A program made the translations under genes and the position numbers. Positions 17,425 through 29,144 of a stretch of 64,000 nt of DNA are shown here, in pieces (position 1 is the stretch's first letter; every line of letters starts with the position of its first letter). The DNA comes from Alphaproteobacteria bacterium. Lineage in GTDB: Bacteria; Pseudomonadota; Alphaproteobacteria; Sphingomonadales; Sphingomonadaceae. Location: NCBI GenBank assembly GCA_030430365.1, contig JAUIFP010000003.1, forward strand, positions 29,711 through 93,710. The letters run 5' to 3'. The notes under the pieces are model-generated. The model made no database searches, was not told the origin of the DNA, and saw nothing but the letters and a program-made list of their open reading frames with translations.

Positions 17425-18399
17425 ATGGGAGCTGCTGAATGGCAGGAGTTTTCGACCGACGACGTCGCGGCACCGCTGCGAGCCAGGCGCTGGTCGGAAC
17501 GTGGGAGCGAAACGCTATCTGAAATGCGTGTTTCGGCGCTTGCTGGAGATACGTTGAAGGCGCGCATGCGGCGGCGCAATCTCGGCAATCTCGGCTTCGT
17601 GATGATCGACAGTTCTCCGGCGGAAGCGAGCAGCAGCGCCGTACAGGCCGGCCCGTGGGCAACAAAGGGTTCGGACTATCTAATGATGACCGTGGCCGAT
17701 TACGGCTCGTCCTGCTTGTCTCAAAACGGCTGGTCTGCAGAGCTGACACCCGGTGACATCGTCATTCGCGACTTGGCCAAACCTTGGCAGAGCATGACCA
17801 AAGAGAACATGGGCCTGATGCTCATCAAGATTCCCTTCTCGCTGGCCGCAAAGTACCATTCCGATCCGGAGCGCCTGGTTGGTTATCGTCTGCCTGCCAC
17901 AGATCCAAGAGTCGCTTTCGCATCCACTGTGATCCGGGCAAGCAAGCACGCGTTGCAGGCAACTCCCGATGCAGCCTGGGCCGACCATCTTAGCGACGTG
18001 TTGGCTGGAGTCTTCCGTCTGATCTGTCATGACGATTTTGGCGAGGATGCCGTTGGGCTGGCCCATTCGGGCAGCTCGATCCGGCGCTCGGCAACGACCT
18101 TTATTGCCCGGCATTTATGTGATCCGGAACTGACTGTCAGCGCAGTGGCCGACGCCGTGGGCGTGACTTCGCGCCATCTCCAGCGGGCGTTCCTCGACAC
18201 TGGAACAACGCCCCGCCAATTCATCCTCGATGAACGGTTGAACGAAGCTGCCCGGCTCTTGCTGCAAGCAGGCGGCCAGACGCGGGTTCTCGATGTCGCG
18301 TTCTCGGTTGGCTTCAACGATGCGAGCCACTTTTCCAAAGCATTTGCCAGCAAATTCGGATGTTCGCCGCGCGTGTTCCGTGAGAATGCGGACAGCTGA
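17425..18399 (+). CDS. AraC-family transcriptional regulator
   Basis: 324 residues. The N-terminal ligand-binding half contains GDIVIRDLAKPW and resembles the AraC_binding_2 domain of aromatic regulators such as FeaR and XylS relatives. The C-terminal 100 residues hold the two HTH units: VSAVADAVGVTSRHLQRAFLD and VLDVAFSVGFNDASHFSKAF, ending with FGCSPRVFRE, the classic AraC signature. AGGAGAAG lies just upstream of the ATG. It sits between the transporter and the Rieske oxygenase and is the likely activator of this module. Confidence 0.9.
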   Translation: MGAAEWQEFSTDDVAAPLRARRWSERGSETLSEMRVSALAGDTLKARMRRRNLGNLGFVMIDSSPAEASSSAVQAGPWATKGSDYLMMTVADYGSSCLSQNGWSAELTPGDIVIRDLAKPWQSMTKENMGLMLIKIPFSLAAKYHSDPERLVGYRLPATDPRVAFASTVIRASKHALQATPDAAWADHLSDVLAGVFRLICHDDFGEDAVGLAHSGSSIRRSATTFIARHLCDPELTVSAVADAVGVTSRHLQRAFLDTGTTPRQFILDERLNEAARLLLQAGGQTRVLDVAFSVGFNDASHFSKAFASKFGCSPRVFRENADS

Positions 18400-18452
18400 G
18401 TGCATTATCGGTCGGGCCGTATTCATACGGCGGAAGAGAGGAAATTCGGCAG

Positions 18453-19508
18453 ATGTACCCGTTCAAGGAAGGCGACTTTGCACCGCGCAACGCTTGGTAT
18501 GTCGCGGCATTTTGCAAGGATATTGGCGAGCGATTGCTCTCTCGATGGATCCTGGGTGAACCAGTAGTCCTTTATCGCAAGAAAGACGGCACTGCCGTTG
18601 CCGTGGGCGGACGATGCCCGCATCGTTACTATCCGTTGGGAGAGAGCACCCGTTTGGGCGACTCTATCCAGTGCGGCTATCACGGGATCACATTCGGGCC
18701 GGATGGAAGGTGCACACGCGTGCCCAGCCAGGAAAAGGTGCCAAGCGTCTACAATATCCCCAGCTATCCGCTCATTGAACGCGGTCTATGGGCGTTTATC
18801 TGGATGGGGGATCCTGAACTCGCCGATGAGAGCCTAATCCCGAGTGGCGAGCAAATCGGCTATGGCCTCGATGGATATGTGTACAAACCGGTGCGCACCA
18901 TGGAAGTAGATGGCCGATACCAGCTTCTCAACGACAACCTGCTCGATCTTACACATCTGGGATTTCTGCACCGTTCGAGCATCGGAAACGATGGAAATGC
19001 CAGCGCTCCGGAAGAGAGGGAAGTCTCAGGCTGCAAGGTGCGTAGCCGGCGCTGGATCCGAGAAACGGAGGCACCGCCTCTGTTTGCCGATACGAGCAAT
19101 TTTCGAGGTAAAGTCGATCGCCTTGCCGGTATGGATTTCCATGCCCCTGGCTTCCATGCCGGGCTGCACGACACATATGTTTCGAAAAGCGATCGAGAAC
19201 GGCCGGGCGAGCTGCTGCAAAGTTCCAAAGTCTATCACGCCGTGACTCCAGCAACGCGAACGACATGCCAATATTTCTTCGCCTATGGCGGCCCTAGTGA
19301 TGAGTATGTGGACGCGTATTCCAAATCACTCTGGCCGGTGCTCGACGAAGACAAGTTCGCGACCGAAGAGATCGAAAAAATCCTGCAAAAAAGCGAAAGC
19401 CTGCCGCCCGAACTTATGCTCAAGAGCGACGGGACAGCCGTGATCGGCCGCAGGATTCTGCAGGACATGATGGACCAGGAACGCGAGAAAGTCGGAGAGC
19501 CGGCTTGA
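18453..19508 (+). CDS. Rieske non-heme iron oxygenase, VanA-like (module 1)
   Basis: 351 residues. The Rieske centre ligands are CPHR (Cys55, His57) and CGYH (Cys74, His77). The mononuclear iron motif reads DNLLDLTHLGFLH, giving His168 and His173 with bridging Asp165. The layout matches vanillate O-demethylase oxygenase and related enzymes that hydroxylate a methoxy carbon and release formaldehyde. These need a reductase such as VanB, but none is encoded nearby. The start ATG at 18453 is preceded by AGGAAA. It is the last gene of the AraC-oxygenase pair; about 320 bases separate it from the next transporter. Confidence 0.88.
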   Translation: MYPFKEGDFAPRNAWYVAAFCKDIGERLLSRWILGEPVVLYRKKDGTAVAVGGRCPHRYYPLGESTRLGDSIQCGYHGITFGPDGRCTRVPSQEKVPSVYNIPSYPLIERGLWAFIWMGDPELADESLIPSGEQIGYGLDGYVYKPVRTMEVDGRYQLLNDNLLDLTHLGFLHRSSIGNDGNASAPEEREVSGCKVRSRRWIRETEAPPLFADTSNFRGKVDRLAGMDFHAPGFHAGLHDTYVSKSDRERPGELLQSSKVYHAVTPATRTTCQYFFAYGGPSDEYVDAYSKSLWPVLDEDKFATEEIEKILQKSESLPPELMLKSDGTAVIGRRILQDMMDQEREKVGEPA

Positions 19509-19828
19509 TCGCTCGCGATGGCGACCGAGTTCACCGGCAGCAGTAAAGCGCTCTACAGCTCAGAGTAAGTTTCAAGCCCCTCATCTTCCTTGGGGGATTG
19601 GTTCAACTTTTGCCTGAGAAGGCGAAGCAAGCGGCTTTCGGCTCTGTTGCGCGATAGTGCTCAGAATGGCCCATCCGCTCCGGAAGCGATCGAGACTGCC
19701 AACGATGGTGTCTTTGTTGGCGAAGGTCGCTTCAACCTTTGCGGTCGATGACTTCGAACCATCAAGATGATACCACGCGGCTTGGGCCTTTTGGCTTGCT
19801 CAGCCGATACGAAAAAGGGAGGTGCTCG
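19509..19828. other. Non-coding gap between oxygenase and MHS transporter
   Basis: No supported gene. A GC-rich inverted pair (CCCCTCATCTTCCTTGGGGG, near 19576) may act as a weak terminator. An 11-base string GGCTCTGTTGC at 19640 resembles the end of IS6-type elements but stands alone. Confidence 0.4.
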
Positions 19829-21127
19829 ATGGCCGCCTCAAGCGCAACACAGGCAAAAGCGCCGGAGCTGCGCCACCGTATCATGGCGGGTTTCATCGGC
19901 AATGTCGTCGAATGGTATGACTTTGCCCTCTACGGCTATCTTGCTGGCGTCATTGCGCCGGTATTCTTCCCATCGGAAAATCCGACGGCGGGGCTGATTG
20001 CGACCTATGGCATTTTCGCCGCAGGTTTCTTCATGCGCCCGCTCGGGGCTGCGCTGTTCGGCTGGTTCGGCGATCTTCATGGACGAGCCAGGACGATGCA
20101 GATCTCGGTCGCGCTGATGGCACTGCCGACGCTTCTTCTCGGTGTGCTGCCTACCTATGCCCAGGTCGGCGTTGCCGCACCTATCCTGCTGGTTTGCGTT
20201 CGCTTGTTACAGGGGCTTTCTGTCGGCGGAGAGTTCTCATCTTCGGCGACCTATCTGGTGGAGACGGCGCCGCAAGAAAGGCGCGGTCTGACGGGCAGCT
20301 GGGCCAATATCGGTTCCATGTCGGGCTCGCTCCTCGGAGTAGGCGCCGCGGCGCTGACGACGAACCTGTTCGATGCCGATACCGTCTCAGGCTGGACGTG
20401 GCGCCTGCCTTTCCTGGGAGGCGCAATTCTGGGCGGCATTGCCTTCTGGGTGAGGCACAACCTTCATAATTCGGAGCGTTTCGCCGAGCATCACGAGACA
20501 CGGCCCAAGTCTTCGCCATTGTTGCAGGCCTTCACCACCAACCGGCGCGAGACCTTGCTCGCCATCGCCTTCGCAGGCGGATACGGCACCTGCTACTATA
20601 TCTCATTCGTGTACTTGCCCGAATGGCTTTCTGCACAAGGTCTCATGGAACGGGGGACCGCGCTAGGTATCAATGCAGGCATGACGTTTCTGGTCATTCC
20701 GGCCATGGCTCTGGCCGCTATGGTGGGCGACAGATGGCTACCCCGCAGGACCTGGATAGCATTGTCGGTTCTTGCGCTGGCGCTGGCAGCATGGCCGCTC
20801 CATGCATGGATGCTTGCCTCGGATGGTGCGCTTGTCCCTATCCTGGTCTCGCACCTGGTGCTCTTCCTGCTTCTTTCGGTTCCGCTGGGATCCGGTCCGG
20901 CACTGTTTGTGGAGATGTTCCCGGCCGAAGATCGCCTGTCCGGTTATTCGGTCGCGTTCAATGTCGGCCTCGGGGTTTTCGGCGGCCTGACGCCAATGAT
21001 CGCCTCTGCCCTGATCGCGGAAACGGGCGTTCTGACATCCCCGGCCATGTATATGGCTTTGCTGGGGCTCATTGCCGTTGTCGTGCTCTTCTTCGTCCCG
21101 GATCGCAGCCGTTCTCCACTAAGGTAG
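19829..21127 (+). CDS. MFS transporter, metabolite:H+ symporter (MHS) type
   Basis: 432 residues and about twelve membrane helices. The N-terminus GFIGNVVEWYDFALYGYLAGVIAPVFFPS and the following FMRPLGAALFGWFGDLHGRARTM are characteristic of the MHS group (KgtP, ProP, ShiA, citrate carriers). GGGAGG lies about 8 bases before the ATG at 19829; the frame from 19739 is too long. The substrate is probably an organic acid. It ends 150 bases before the N-ATPase operon, and no terminator is seen between, so read-through is possible. Confidence 0.85.
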   Translation: MAASSATQAKAPELRHRIMAGFIGNVVEWYDFALYGYLAGVIAPVFFPSENPTAGLIATYGIFAAGFFMRPLGAALFGWFGDLHGRARTMQISVALMALPTLLLGVLPTYAQVGVAAPILLVCVRLLQGLSVGGEFSSSATYLVETAPQERRGLTGSWANIGSMSGSLLGVGAAALTTNLFDADTVSGWTWRLPFLGGAILGGIAFWVRHNLHNSERFAEHHETRPKSSPLLQAFTTNRRETLLAIAFAGGYGTCYYISFVYLPEWLSAQGLMERGTALGINAGMTFLVIPAMALAAMVGDRWLPRRTWIALSVLALALAAWPLHAWMLASDGALVPILVSHLVLFLLLSVPLGSGPALFVEMFPAEDRLSGYSVAFNVGLGVFGGLTPMIASALIAETGVLTSPAMYMALLGLIAVVVLFFVPDRSRSPLR

Positions 21128-23178
<2,051 letters not shown>

Positions 23179-23179
23179 G

Positions 23180-23464
23180 ATGCCCGGCGAGGAAACCAAC
23201 GAGGCCATTGCGCAGGCGGCAAGGCAAGCGGCCGAGCGCGCTCAGCAGGGTAGAGAAAATCCGGAGCCGTCGCTTGGAACACGTTTGGGGCAGATTGGCG
23301 TGCTTGGCTGGACGATCGTTGTGCCCACACTCCTTGCGCTGATGCTGGGACGCTGGCTCGACAGGCAGCTGGACACCCGAATCTTCTTCTCCGCGCCGCT
23401 CCTGATGCTGGGAGCGGCTGCCGGTTTCTGGTTTGCCTGGAAATGGATGCATCGCGGCCTATGA
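23180..23464 (+). CDS. atpQ: AtpQ, AtpI-like membrane protein of N-ATPase operon
   Basis: 94 residues with a charged N-terminal third and two hydrophobic helices (IGVLGWTIVVPTLLALMLGRWLD and FFSAPLLMLGAAAGFWFAW), like AtpI and the 'F0 gene 1' proteins. It is named from its position in the N-ATPase operon. AtpI-type proteins help assemble the c-ring or supply Mg2+; the role here is inferred. It starts one base after the atpC stop and overlaps atpR as ATGA. Confidence 0.82.
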   Translation: MPGEETNEAIAQAARQAAERAQQGRENPEPSLGTRLGQIGVLGWTIVVPTLLALMLGRWLDRQLDTRIFFSAPLLMLGAAAGFWFAWKWMHRGL

Positions 23465-23733
23465 GCGCTTCGATCGCCCTGACTGCCGCGCTCGCAATCG
23501 CCCTAGGTACGGTTCTGGGCATCCTGCACTTTGCAGCGCTTGCAATGGTCACGGACCGGCTGGTGGATGGAAGGGTGCTTGCCGCTGCGGCACTGCAGGC
23601 AGTTCGCTTGCTGTTGCTGGCGGCGGTTCTGGTGGCAGCCGCATGGCTTGGCGCCTTGCCGCTGCTGGCTTGTCTTGCCGGCATTCTGGCGGGCCGCTGG
23701 ATCGTACTGCGCCGGACGAGGGCGGTGCCATGA
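23461..23733 (+). CDS. atpR: AtpR, small membrane protein of N-ATPase operon
   Basis: 90 residues, almost entirely hydrophobic in three segments, with single Arg residues inside them (QAVRLLLLAAVL and LAGILAGRWIVLRR). AtpR is found only in N-ATPase operons, and its Arg residues have been proposed to face the c-ring carboxylates during assembly. It overlaps both neighbours with ATGA junctions (23461 and 23730). Confidence 0.8.
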   Translation: MSASIALTAALAIALGTVLGILHFAALAMVTDRLVDGRVLAAAALQAVRLLLLAAVLVAAAWLGALPLLACLAGILAGRWIVLRRTRAVP

Positions 23734-24440
23734 ACGGTTCGCCACTGGAACTTGAACCGCTGTTCCGGATCGGACCGGTGCCGATTACAGAGCCCGTTAT
23801 CACGACCTGGGCGATCATGGCGCTTGCCTTGCTGTTTTCGCTTCTGGCGACCCGCCGCCTGGAGTTGGTGCCGGGCAAGCTGCAGGCTGCGCTGGAACTT
23901 GTCGTGGGCGCCATAGACCATCAGGTCGAAGAGGTCGTGCAACGCGATCCTGCGCCCTTCAGGCCGATCGTCGGCACGATTTTCCTGTTTATACTCGTTG
24001 CCAATTGGTCTTCGCTTCTGCCCGGTGTGGAGCCGCCCACGGCGAGGCTCGAAACAGATGCGGCGCTCGCTCTCATCGTGCTGGCTTCCACCGCCTATTT
24101 CGGCATCCGCCAAAGCGGCGTCAGTGGATATCTGAAGTCATTCGCGCAGCCCAGCTGGGCAATGATCCCGCTCAACATCGTCGAGCAGATTACCAGGACT
24201 TTCTCGCTTGTCGTGCGTCTGTTCGGAAACATCATGAGCGGCGTCTTCGTGATCGGCATCGTGCTTTCTTTGGCGGGGCTGTTCGTGCCGATCCCGCTCA
24301 TGGCGCTCGAGGTGCTCACCGGGGCAGTCCAGGCTTATATTTTCGCAATTCTCGGCTGCGTCTTCATTGCTACCGCCGTTGGCGGCGAGGCTGCGAGCGC
24401 GGGCGCGAACAGTTCCTCCATGCAAGGGAATTCGACATGA
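23730..24440 (+). CDS. atpB: N-ATPase F0 subunit a
   Basis: 236 residues with five to six membrane helices. The essential stator Arg, equivalent to E. coli Arg210, is Arg163 in [25 protein letters not shown] and the final [26 protein letters not shown] also match the family. Subunit a forms the ion half-channels beside the c-ring. The start overlaps the atpR stop, and the stop overlaps the atpE start, both as ATGA. Confidence 0.93.
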   Translation: MNGSPLELEPLFRIGPVPITEPVITTWAIMALALLFSLLATRRLELVPGKLQAALELVVGAIDHQVEEVVQRDPAPFRPIVGTIFLFILVANWSSLLPGVEPPTARLETDAALALIVLASTAYFGIRQSGVSGYLKSFAQPSWAMIPLNIVEQITRTFSLVVRLFGNIMSGVFVIGIVLSLAGLFVPIPLMALEVLTGAVQAYIFAILGCVFIATAVGGEAASAGANSSSMQGNST

Positions 24441-24679
24441 CAATCGAACAACTCAGTATCATCGCGGCAGCGATCACCGTCAGCTTCGGTGCCATCGGTC
24501 CGGCCTTTGCCGAAGGAAAGGCAGTTGCAGCAGCCATGGACGCCATCGCACGTCAGCCCGAAGCCGCGGGCACGCTTTCGCGCACACTATTCGTTGGGCT
24601 CGCCATGATCGAAACGATGGCCATCTATTGCCTGGTCGTTGCCTTGCTTGTTCTCTTCGCCAACCCCTTCGCCGGGTAG
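24437..24679 (+). CDS. atpE: N-ATPase F0 subunit c
   Basis: 80 residues forming a two-helix hairpin with the loop ARQPEAAG. Helix 1 has Glu26 at the place of Gln32 of the Ilyobacter Na+ c-ring. Helix 2 has the ion-carrying Glu59 followed by Thr60-Met61 and then Tyr64 (MIETMAIYC). N-ATPases were named for Na+ ligands, usually Glu-Ser-Thr at this place; here Ser is Thr and Thr is Met, so the coupling ion is open. The gene overlaps atpB by 4 bases and precedes atpF by 13. Confidence 0.93.
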   Translation: MTIEQLSIIAAAITVSFGAIGPAFAEGKAVAAAMDAIARQPEAAGTLSRTLFVGLAMIETMAIYCLVVALLVLFANPFAG

Positions 24680-24692
24680 GGACTGCGGGTCG

Positions 24693-25436
24693 ATGCATAT
24701 CGATTGGTGGACCTTGGGGCTCCAGACGATCAACCTCCTGGTGCTCGTCTGGATACTAAGCCGGTTCCTGTTCCGGCCCATCGCGGGCATCATCCGCGAA
24801 CGCCAGGCCGCCAGCGCCGATTTGCTGAAGAAGGCAGAGGTTGAGCGCGACAAGGCCGATCTGGAAGAAAGGCAAGCCGAACAGGACAAGGAAGAGGCAG
24901 AGAGGGCCCGCGGCGAGGTTCTGAAGTCCGCGGCTAAGGAAGCGGAAGCCGAAAAGACGCAGATCCTGGCCGCTGCGCGCCAGGAGGCCGATAAGCTGAG
25001 GGCCCAGGCCAAGACGGATATCGAGAGGCTGCGCCAGGCCGAAGAAGCGCGAAGCAACAGGCAGGCCAGCGAACTGGCGGTCGAAATTGCAGCCAAATTG
25101 TTCAATCGCCTGCCCAGGAATGCTCGTATCGGCGGTTTTGTGGACGGCCTGGCCGAAGCTGTTGCCAAGCTGCCTGAACGCACGCGTGCAGAGATCGGCG
25201 CAGCAGGCGCTCCGGTGATGGTCAAGGCGGCCCAGGAAATGAGCCCGGGCGAAGTGACGGCGCTTGAAGCGGCGCTGTCCAAGGTTCTTGGCTGTGAGGT
25301 TGCGGTCAGCGTTACGGTGGATCCGGAACTGATCGCCGGGCTCGAACTGGAAGCCGCGCATGCAAGCGTCAGAAACAGCTTTGCCGCCGATCTCGATCGC
25401 ATCGCCAATGGGTTGACGGGCGATGGCCAAGAGTAA
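24693..25436 (+). CDS. atpF: N-ATPase subunit b with delta-like C-terminal region
   Basis: 247 residues, longer than a normal b subunit (about 160). One membrane helix ([23 protein letters not shown]) is followed by a long charged coiled coil to about residue 130. The last 90 residues ([36 protein letters not shown] and the closing [13 protein letters not shown]) resemble the C-terminal domain of the delta subunit. This fits the absence of atpH from the operon: the stator stalk protein supplies its own head-binding part. It overlaps atpA by 14 bases. Confidence 0.87.
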   Translation: MHIDWWTLGLQTINLLVLVWILSRFLFRPIAGIIRERQAASADLLKKAEVERDKADLEERQAEQDKEEAERARGEVLKSAAKEAEAEKTQILAAARQEADKLRAQAKTDIERLRQAEEARSNRQASELAVEIAAKLFNRLPRNARIGGFVDGLAEAVAKLPERTRAEIGAAGAPVMVKAAQEMSPGEVTALEAALSKVLGCEVAVSVTVDPELIAGLELEAAHASVRNSFAADLDRIANGLTGDGQE

Positions 25437-26970
25437 CGGCGATCCCGAGGCCGGCAGCTGGCTAAGCCGGAGCCGCGAGAAGCTCTCCCGGATCGACCTT
25501 GCGCCGCAGGCCGAAACGCAGGGCCGTGTGGTGCACGTCGCAGACGGGATTGCGTCCGTCTCCGGACTTCCGGACGTCCGCCTGAACGAGCTTCTGCGCT
25601 TCGAGACCGGGCAAACAGGGCTGGCGCTGACGCTGGATGCCGATGGCATCGGTACCGTGCTGCTGGACGATGCCAAGGGGATCGAGGCCGGCACGCGGGT
25701 AAGCGGCCTGGGTGAGGTGGTCCATGTCCCGGTGGGGCCTCAACTGCTCGGCCGCGTCGTGGATCCGCTTGGACGGCCGCTGGACGGGGGCGAGCCAATT
25801 GCCGGAGAGAGCACTCAGCCGATCGAGCGTCCGGCGCCGGCGATCATCGATCGCGCATTGGTGGAACAGCCGGTCGAAACCGGCGTGCTGGTGGTCGACG
25901 CTTTGTTTGCACTCGGGCGAGGGCAGCGCGAGCTCATTGTGGGTGACAGGGCAACCGGCAAGACCTCGCTGGCGCTCGATGTAATCGTCAACCAGAAGAA
26001 TTCGGACATGATCTGCGTCTATGTCGCGGTCGGCCAGCGTACGACTGCAGTCGAACGCGTGATCGAGGCGGTTCGCAAACTCGGCGCGCCGGAGCGCTGC
26101 ATCTTCGTTGTCGCTTCCGCCGCTTCTCCCGCGGGGCTGCAATGGATTGCTCCCGCCGCCGGTATGACCATGGCCGAGTATTTCCGCGACCGCGGCCAGC
26201 ACGCGCTGATTGTGATCGACGATCTCAGCAAGCACGCCGCGACGCATCGCGAGCTTGCCTTGCTCAATCGCGAGCCGCCGGGGCGCGAGGCCTATCCGGG
26301 CGATATTTTCTACCTCCATGCGCATCTGCTGGAGCGGGCGGCGCATCTCTCGCCGGAACTGGGAGGCGGTTCGCTCTCCGCGTTGCCTATTGTCGAAACC
26401 GATGCCGGAAACCTCTCCGCCTATATCCCGACCAATCTGATCTCGATTACCGATGGACAGATCGTGCTCGATACGCAGCTCTTCGCAGCCAATCACCGTC
26501 CGGCCGTCGATGTCGGACTCAGCGTCAGCCGGGTCGGAGGCAAGACCCAGAAGCCGGCTCTGCGAGATGTTTCCGGCCGGCTCCGGCTCGATTACGCACA
26601 ATTTCTCGAACTCGAGATGTTTACGCGGTTCGGAGGGATCTCGGACAAGCGTGTAAAATATCGTATCTCACGCGGCGAGCGGATCCGCGCTCTGCTGACC
26701 CAGCCGCGCTTTGCCACACTGCGCATGATCGATCAGGTCGCTCTCCTGGCCGCGCTGGCGGAAGGCGTGATGGACGAATTGCCGGTGGAGGTGGTTGCCG
26801 GGTTGCGCGCAGCGATTGCTCGCCATCTCGATGCCACGCAGCCCGATCTTGTTTCGGCAATATCGAAGAGCGGCGAAATCGAAGAGGATGATCGGAAGAA
26901 GCTGGCCAAGGCGGTTCGGCGGCTGGTCGTCCAACTTTCTGACGAAAGCACGGAGCCGGGAAATGACTGA
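25423..26970 (+). CDS. atpA: N-ATPase F1 alpha subunit
   Basis: 515 residues. P-loop GDRATGKT is at 174-181, followed by VIVNQKN and the alpha-type IDDLSKHA in place of a catalytic Walker B. The conserved [13 protein letters not shown] segment is near residue 365. Alpha binds nucleotide but does not turn it over; its arginine finger is in the SVSR loop. The first 20 residues ([20 protein letters not shown]) are typical of N-ATPase alpha and differ from the housekeeping MEIRAAEIS type. It overlaps atpG by 8 bases. Confidence 0.93.
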   Translation: MAKSNGDPEAGSWLSRSREKLSRIDLAPQAETQGRVVHVADGIASVSGLPDVRLNELLRFETGQTGLALTLDADGIGTVLLDDAKGIEAGTRVSGLGEVVHVPVGPQLLGRVVDPLGRPLDGGEPIAGESTQPIERPAPAIIDRALVEQPVETGVLVVDALFALGRGQRELIVGDRATGKTSLALDVIVNQKNSDMICVYVAVGQRTTAVERVIEAVRKLGAPERCIFVVASAASPAGLQWIAPAAGMTMAEYFRDRGQHALIVIDDLSKHAATHRELALLNREPPGREAYPGDIFYLHAHLLERAAHLSPELGGGSLSALPIVETDAGNLSAYIPTNLISITDGQIVLDTQLFAANHRPAVDVGLSVSRVGGKTQKPALRDVSGRLRLDYAQFLELEMFTRFGGISDKRVKYRISRGERIRALLTQPRFATLRMIDQVALLAALAEGVMDELPVEVVAGLRAAIARHLDATQPDLVSAISKSGEIEEDDRKKLAKAVRRLVVQLSDESTEPGND

Positions 26971-27814
26971 ACGACTGGGGCAGGTGGAACAACGGATCGA
27001 TTCCGTTGGTCAGCTATCTTCGGTCGTGGCTGCGATCCGGGGAATCGCCGCCGCGCGCCTGCGCGAAGGGGAGCAGCGGCTGGACGGCATTCGGGCCTAT
27101 GCCGAAGGTGTAGGGTCAGCGATCGGGGAGGCTTTAGCCTTCCTAGCAGGCAATGCGGATACGCAGGCCAAGGAAACGCCAGTCGGCGGCAAACTCGTGA
27201 TCGCCTTGTGCAGCGAGCAGGGATTTGCCGGAGCGTTCAACTCTCGCGTTCTCGATACCGCCGCGCTGCTGGCGAGCGCAACTTCGACGGAACTGTTCGT
27301 CATTGGCGATCATGGGCTGATGGTCGCGGAAGAACGGGGCCTGGATGTGGGCTGGAGTGCGCCAATGGCCGTCCATGCAGACGAGACGACCGGGCTCGCG
27401 AGCCGGCTGGCCGATGCTCTCTATGACAGAGTGCGCAAGGGAACGGTCTCGGCCACAATCGTCCATGCGGCGCCGGGGCAATCGGGCGAACAACCGATTG
27501 TCGCAAGACCTCTGGTGCCGTTCGATTTCTCCCGCTTTCCGGTCGCCCGCAAGGCCGCGCCGCCTCTGCTCACGTTATCTCCTCAACTGCTGCTGGCACA
27601 GCTCGCAGAGGAATATGTTTTCGCCGAATTGTGCGAGGCGGCAATGCTGTCTTTTGCAGCGGAGAACGAGGCGCGGATGCGGGCGATGATTTCTGCGCAT
27701 GACAACGTCTCCAGGCGCCTCGACGAACTGAAGGCGATTGCGCGCCGGACGCGCCAGGACGAGATTACATCCGAGCTGGTCGAACTTGCAGCAGGCGTTG
27801 AAGCGAGCAGGTAA
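26963..27814 (+). CDS. atpG: N-ATPase F1 gamma subunit
   Basis: 283 residues. N- and C-terminal helices form the central shaft ([33 protein letters not shown] and [45 protein letters not shown]). The middle holds the family's [12 protein letters not shown]. Divergence from housekeeping gamma is high in the N-terminal segment, as is usual for N-ATPases. It closes the operon. A hairpin (CGCCCCAT / ATGGGGCG, 27826 and 27852) follows but lacks a T tract. Confidence 0.9.
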   Translation: MTERLGQVEQRIDSVGQLSSVVAAIRGIAAARLREGEQRLDGIRAYAEGVGSAIGEALAFLAGNADTQAKETPVGGKLVIALCSEQGFAGAFNSRVLDTAALLASATSTELFVIGDHGLMVAEERGLDVGWSAPMAVHADETTGLASRLADALYDRVRKGTVSATIVHAAPGQSGEQPIVARPLVPFDFSRFPVARKAAPPLLTLSPQLLLAQLAEEYVFAELCEAAMLSFAAENEARMRAMISAHDNVSRRLDELKAIARRTRQDEITSELVELAAGVEASR

Positions 27815-27889
27815 CGGACAAAATTCGCCCCATCTTATCCATCAATACTTCATGGGGCGGAAAGACGGGCATTCCAAGCCAGCGTTTAA

Positions 27890-27911
27890 TGGTGGGCGCG
27901 GCAAGGATTGA
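27890..27911. repeat. Right copy of 22-bp direct repeat, tRNA 3'-end-like attachment site
   Basis: Identical over 22 bases to 11358-11379, same orientation, 16.5 kb away. Read on the minus strand it continues as ACAAGTTCAATCCTTGCCG, i.e. a T-arm one pair short of perfect, then acceptor CGCGCCC, A73 and CCA. The sequence to its right is not a tRNA body, so this is also only a fragment. It sits 58 bases before an intact integrase gene, the usual place for its att site. Confidence 0.8.
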
Positions 27912-27969
27912 ACTTGTGACCCCACACCTGTGAAGGGCAGATTTAAGTAAGATCGGCGAGCGAGAACGA

Positions 27970-29097
27970 TTGAAGCCACGAAAGGGTGACGGGCCCCATT
28001 GGCAACGACTGCGCTATGGTTGTTATGTCGGATATCGCTCAGCCCAGCGCGGAGGCAAGGGGACTTGGTTCGCCCGGACCTATGATCCCGACACGTCGCG
28101 GTATTCCCGTAAGGCACTTGGAGACTATGGCGCGCTTTCAGCTCACGAAGTGTTTGCGCAGGCCAAGCGGGATGCTGAAAGCTGGGCCGATGCCGTCGAA
28201 AGCGGCGGCGTCCAGTTGCTTGAGCTGGAGACGGTTGCCGACGCATGTCGCGTGTATGCCGAAGGGAAGCCAGCGGCCGAGGGCATTCTCAAGCGCACGG
28301 TCTACGGCGATCCAATCGCGAAGGTAAAACTGGGCAAGTTGAGGCGGCATCATCTTCGAAGCTGGCGAAAGCGGTTGGAGGAAACGCCGGCACTGCTTAC
28401 CCGAAACAAGGGTGGCGAGACTCGTACAAAGACGCGATCCAAGTCGACCGTGAACAGGGACATGGTGCCGCTACGAGCGGCGCTAGGGCAGGTCCTGGTC
28501 CCCGGCGCACCAAATACCGATGCGGCGTGGCAAGAGGCTTTGAGGCCTTACAAGGGAGCCGACAAGCGCCGCGATCTCTATTTGGACCGAGCTGAGCGTA
28601 AGCGATTGATTGATGCGACTGACCGCGAGGCGAGGCCATTCGTGCGCGCATTGTGTCTGCTGCCTCTCCGTCCTGGAGCCTTGGCGGGCCTTTGTGCCGG
28701 GGATTTTGAGAAACGCACCCGGACCCTAACTATCGTCAATGATAAGCACGGCCTTCCTCGCCAAATCACTGTACCGGAATCAGTCGCCGATTTCCTGGCG
28801 GAACAAGCCAAGGCAAAGTTGCCAGCCGCTCCTCTGTTTTCCCGCGGAGACGGGCGGCACTGGAACAAGGATGCTTGGAAGCATCCGATCAAAGATGCAG
28901 CAATGTCTGCAAAGCTTCCTAGCGGGCTAACGGCCTACACATTACGACATAGCGTTATTACCGACCTCATACGCGCGGGGTTGCCGGCCCTCACGGTTGC
29001 GCAGTTGTCTGGAACAAGTGTTGTTATGATCGAACGGCACTATGGTCATTTGGTCCGCGACGATGCGGAGCAAGCCCTGGCGCAGCTGGCGCTCTAA
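27970..29097 (+). CDS. Tyrosine recombinase (genomic-island integrase)
   Basis: 375 residues from a TTG start at 27970. The C-terminal catalytic domain shows Arg234 (PLRPGALAGL), Lys259 in the beta-hairpin (IVNDKHGLPR), Arg326 (YTLRHS) and the nucleophile Tyr358 (MIERHYGHL). The first histidine box is Tyr323 instead of His and the second is Thr349 (SGTS instead of GHSS), a departure from the R-K-H-R-H-Y set. An arm-binding/core N-terminus (KALGDYGALSAHEVFAQAK) precedes it. The enzyme should insert or excise a DNA element at the tRNA-like repeat 58 bases upstream. A relic of a close relative lies at 11404. Confidence 0.87.
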   Translation: MKPRKGDGPHWQRLRYGCYVGYRSAQRGGKGTWFARTYDPDTSRYSRKALGDYGALSAHEVFAQAKRDAESWADAVESGGVQLLELETVADACRVYAEGKPAAEGILKRTVYGDPIAKVKLGKLRRHHLRSWRKRLEETPALLTRNKGGETRTKTRSKSTVNRDMVPLRAALGQVLVPGAPNTDAAWQEALRPYKGADKRRDLYLDRAERKRLIDATDREARPFVRALCLLPLRPGALAGLCAGDFEKRTRTLTIVNDKHGLPRQITVPESVADFLAEQAKAKLPAAPLFSRGDGRHWNKDAWKHPIKDAAMSAKLPSGLTAYTLRHSVITDLIRAGLPALTVAQLSGTSVVMIERHYGHLVRDDAEQALAQLAL

Positions 29098-29112
29098 AGT
29101 CCTGCGCGGATT

Positions 29113-29136
29113 GTCCGCAATGGGCCGGATGCGGAC
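29113..29136. repeat. Small dispersed hairpin repeat
   Basis: GTCCGCA and TGCGGAC form a 7-bp stem around a 10-base loop just after the integrase gene. The left arm and loop (TGTCCGCAATGGGCCGG) recur at 30011-30027 beyond the NRDE gene, with a diverged right arm, and a weaker form is at 43629. Short repeats of this look are frequent in sphingomonad intergenic DNA. Confidence 0.55.
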
Positions 29137-29144
29137 GTTCAGTG

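Noticed and set aside
19640..19650. GGCTCTGTTGC resembling the end of IS6-type elements
   Set aside because: Single 11-base match with no partner end and no transposase remnant around it.
27826..27859. Inverted repeat CGCCCCAT / ATGGGGCG after atpG as terminator
   Set aside because: The loop is 18 bases and no T tract follows; kept only as a note in the atpG entry.
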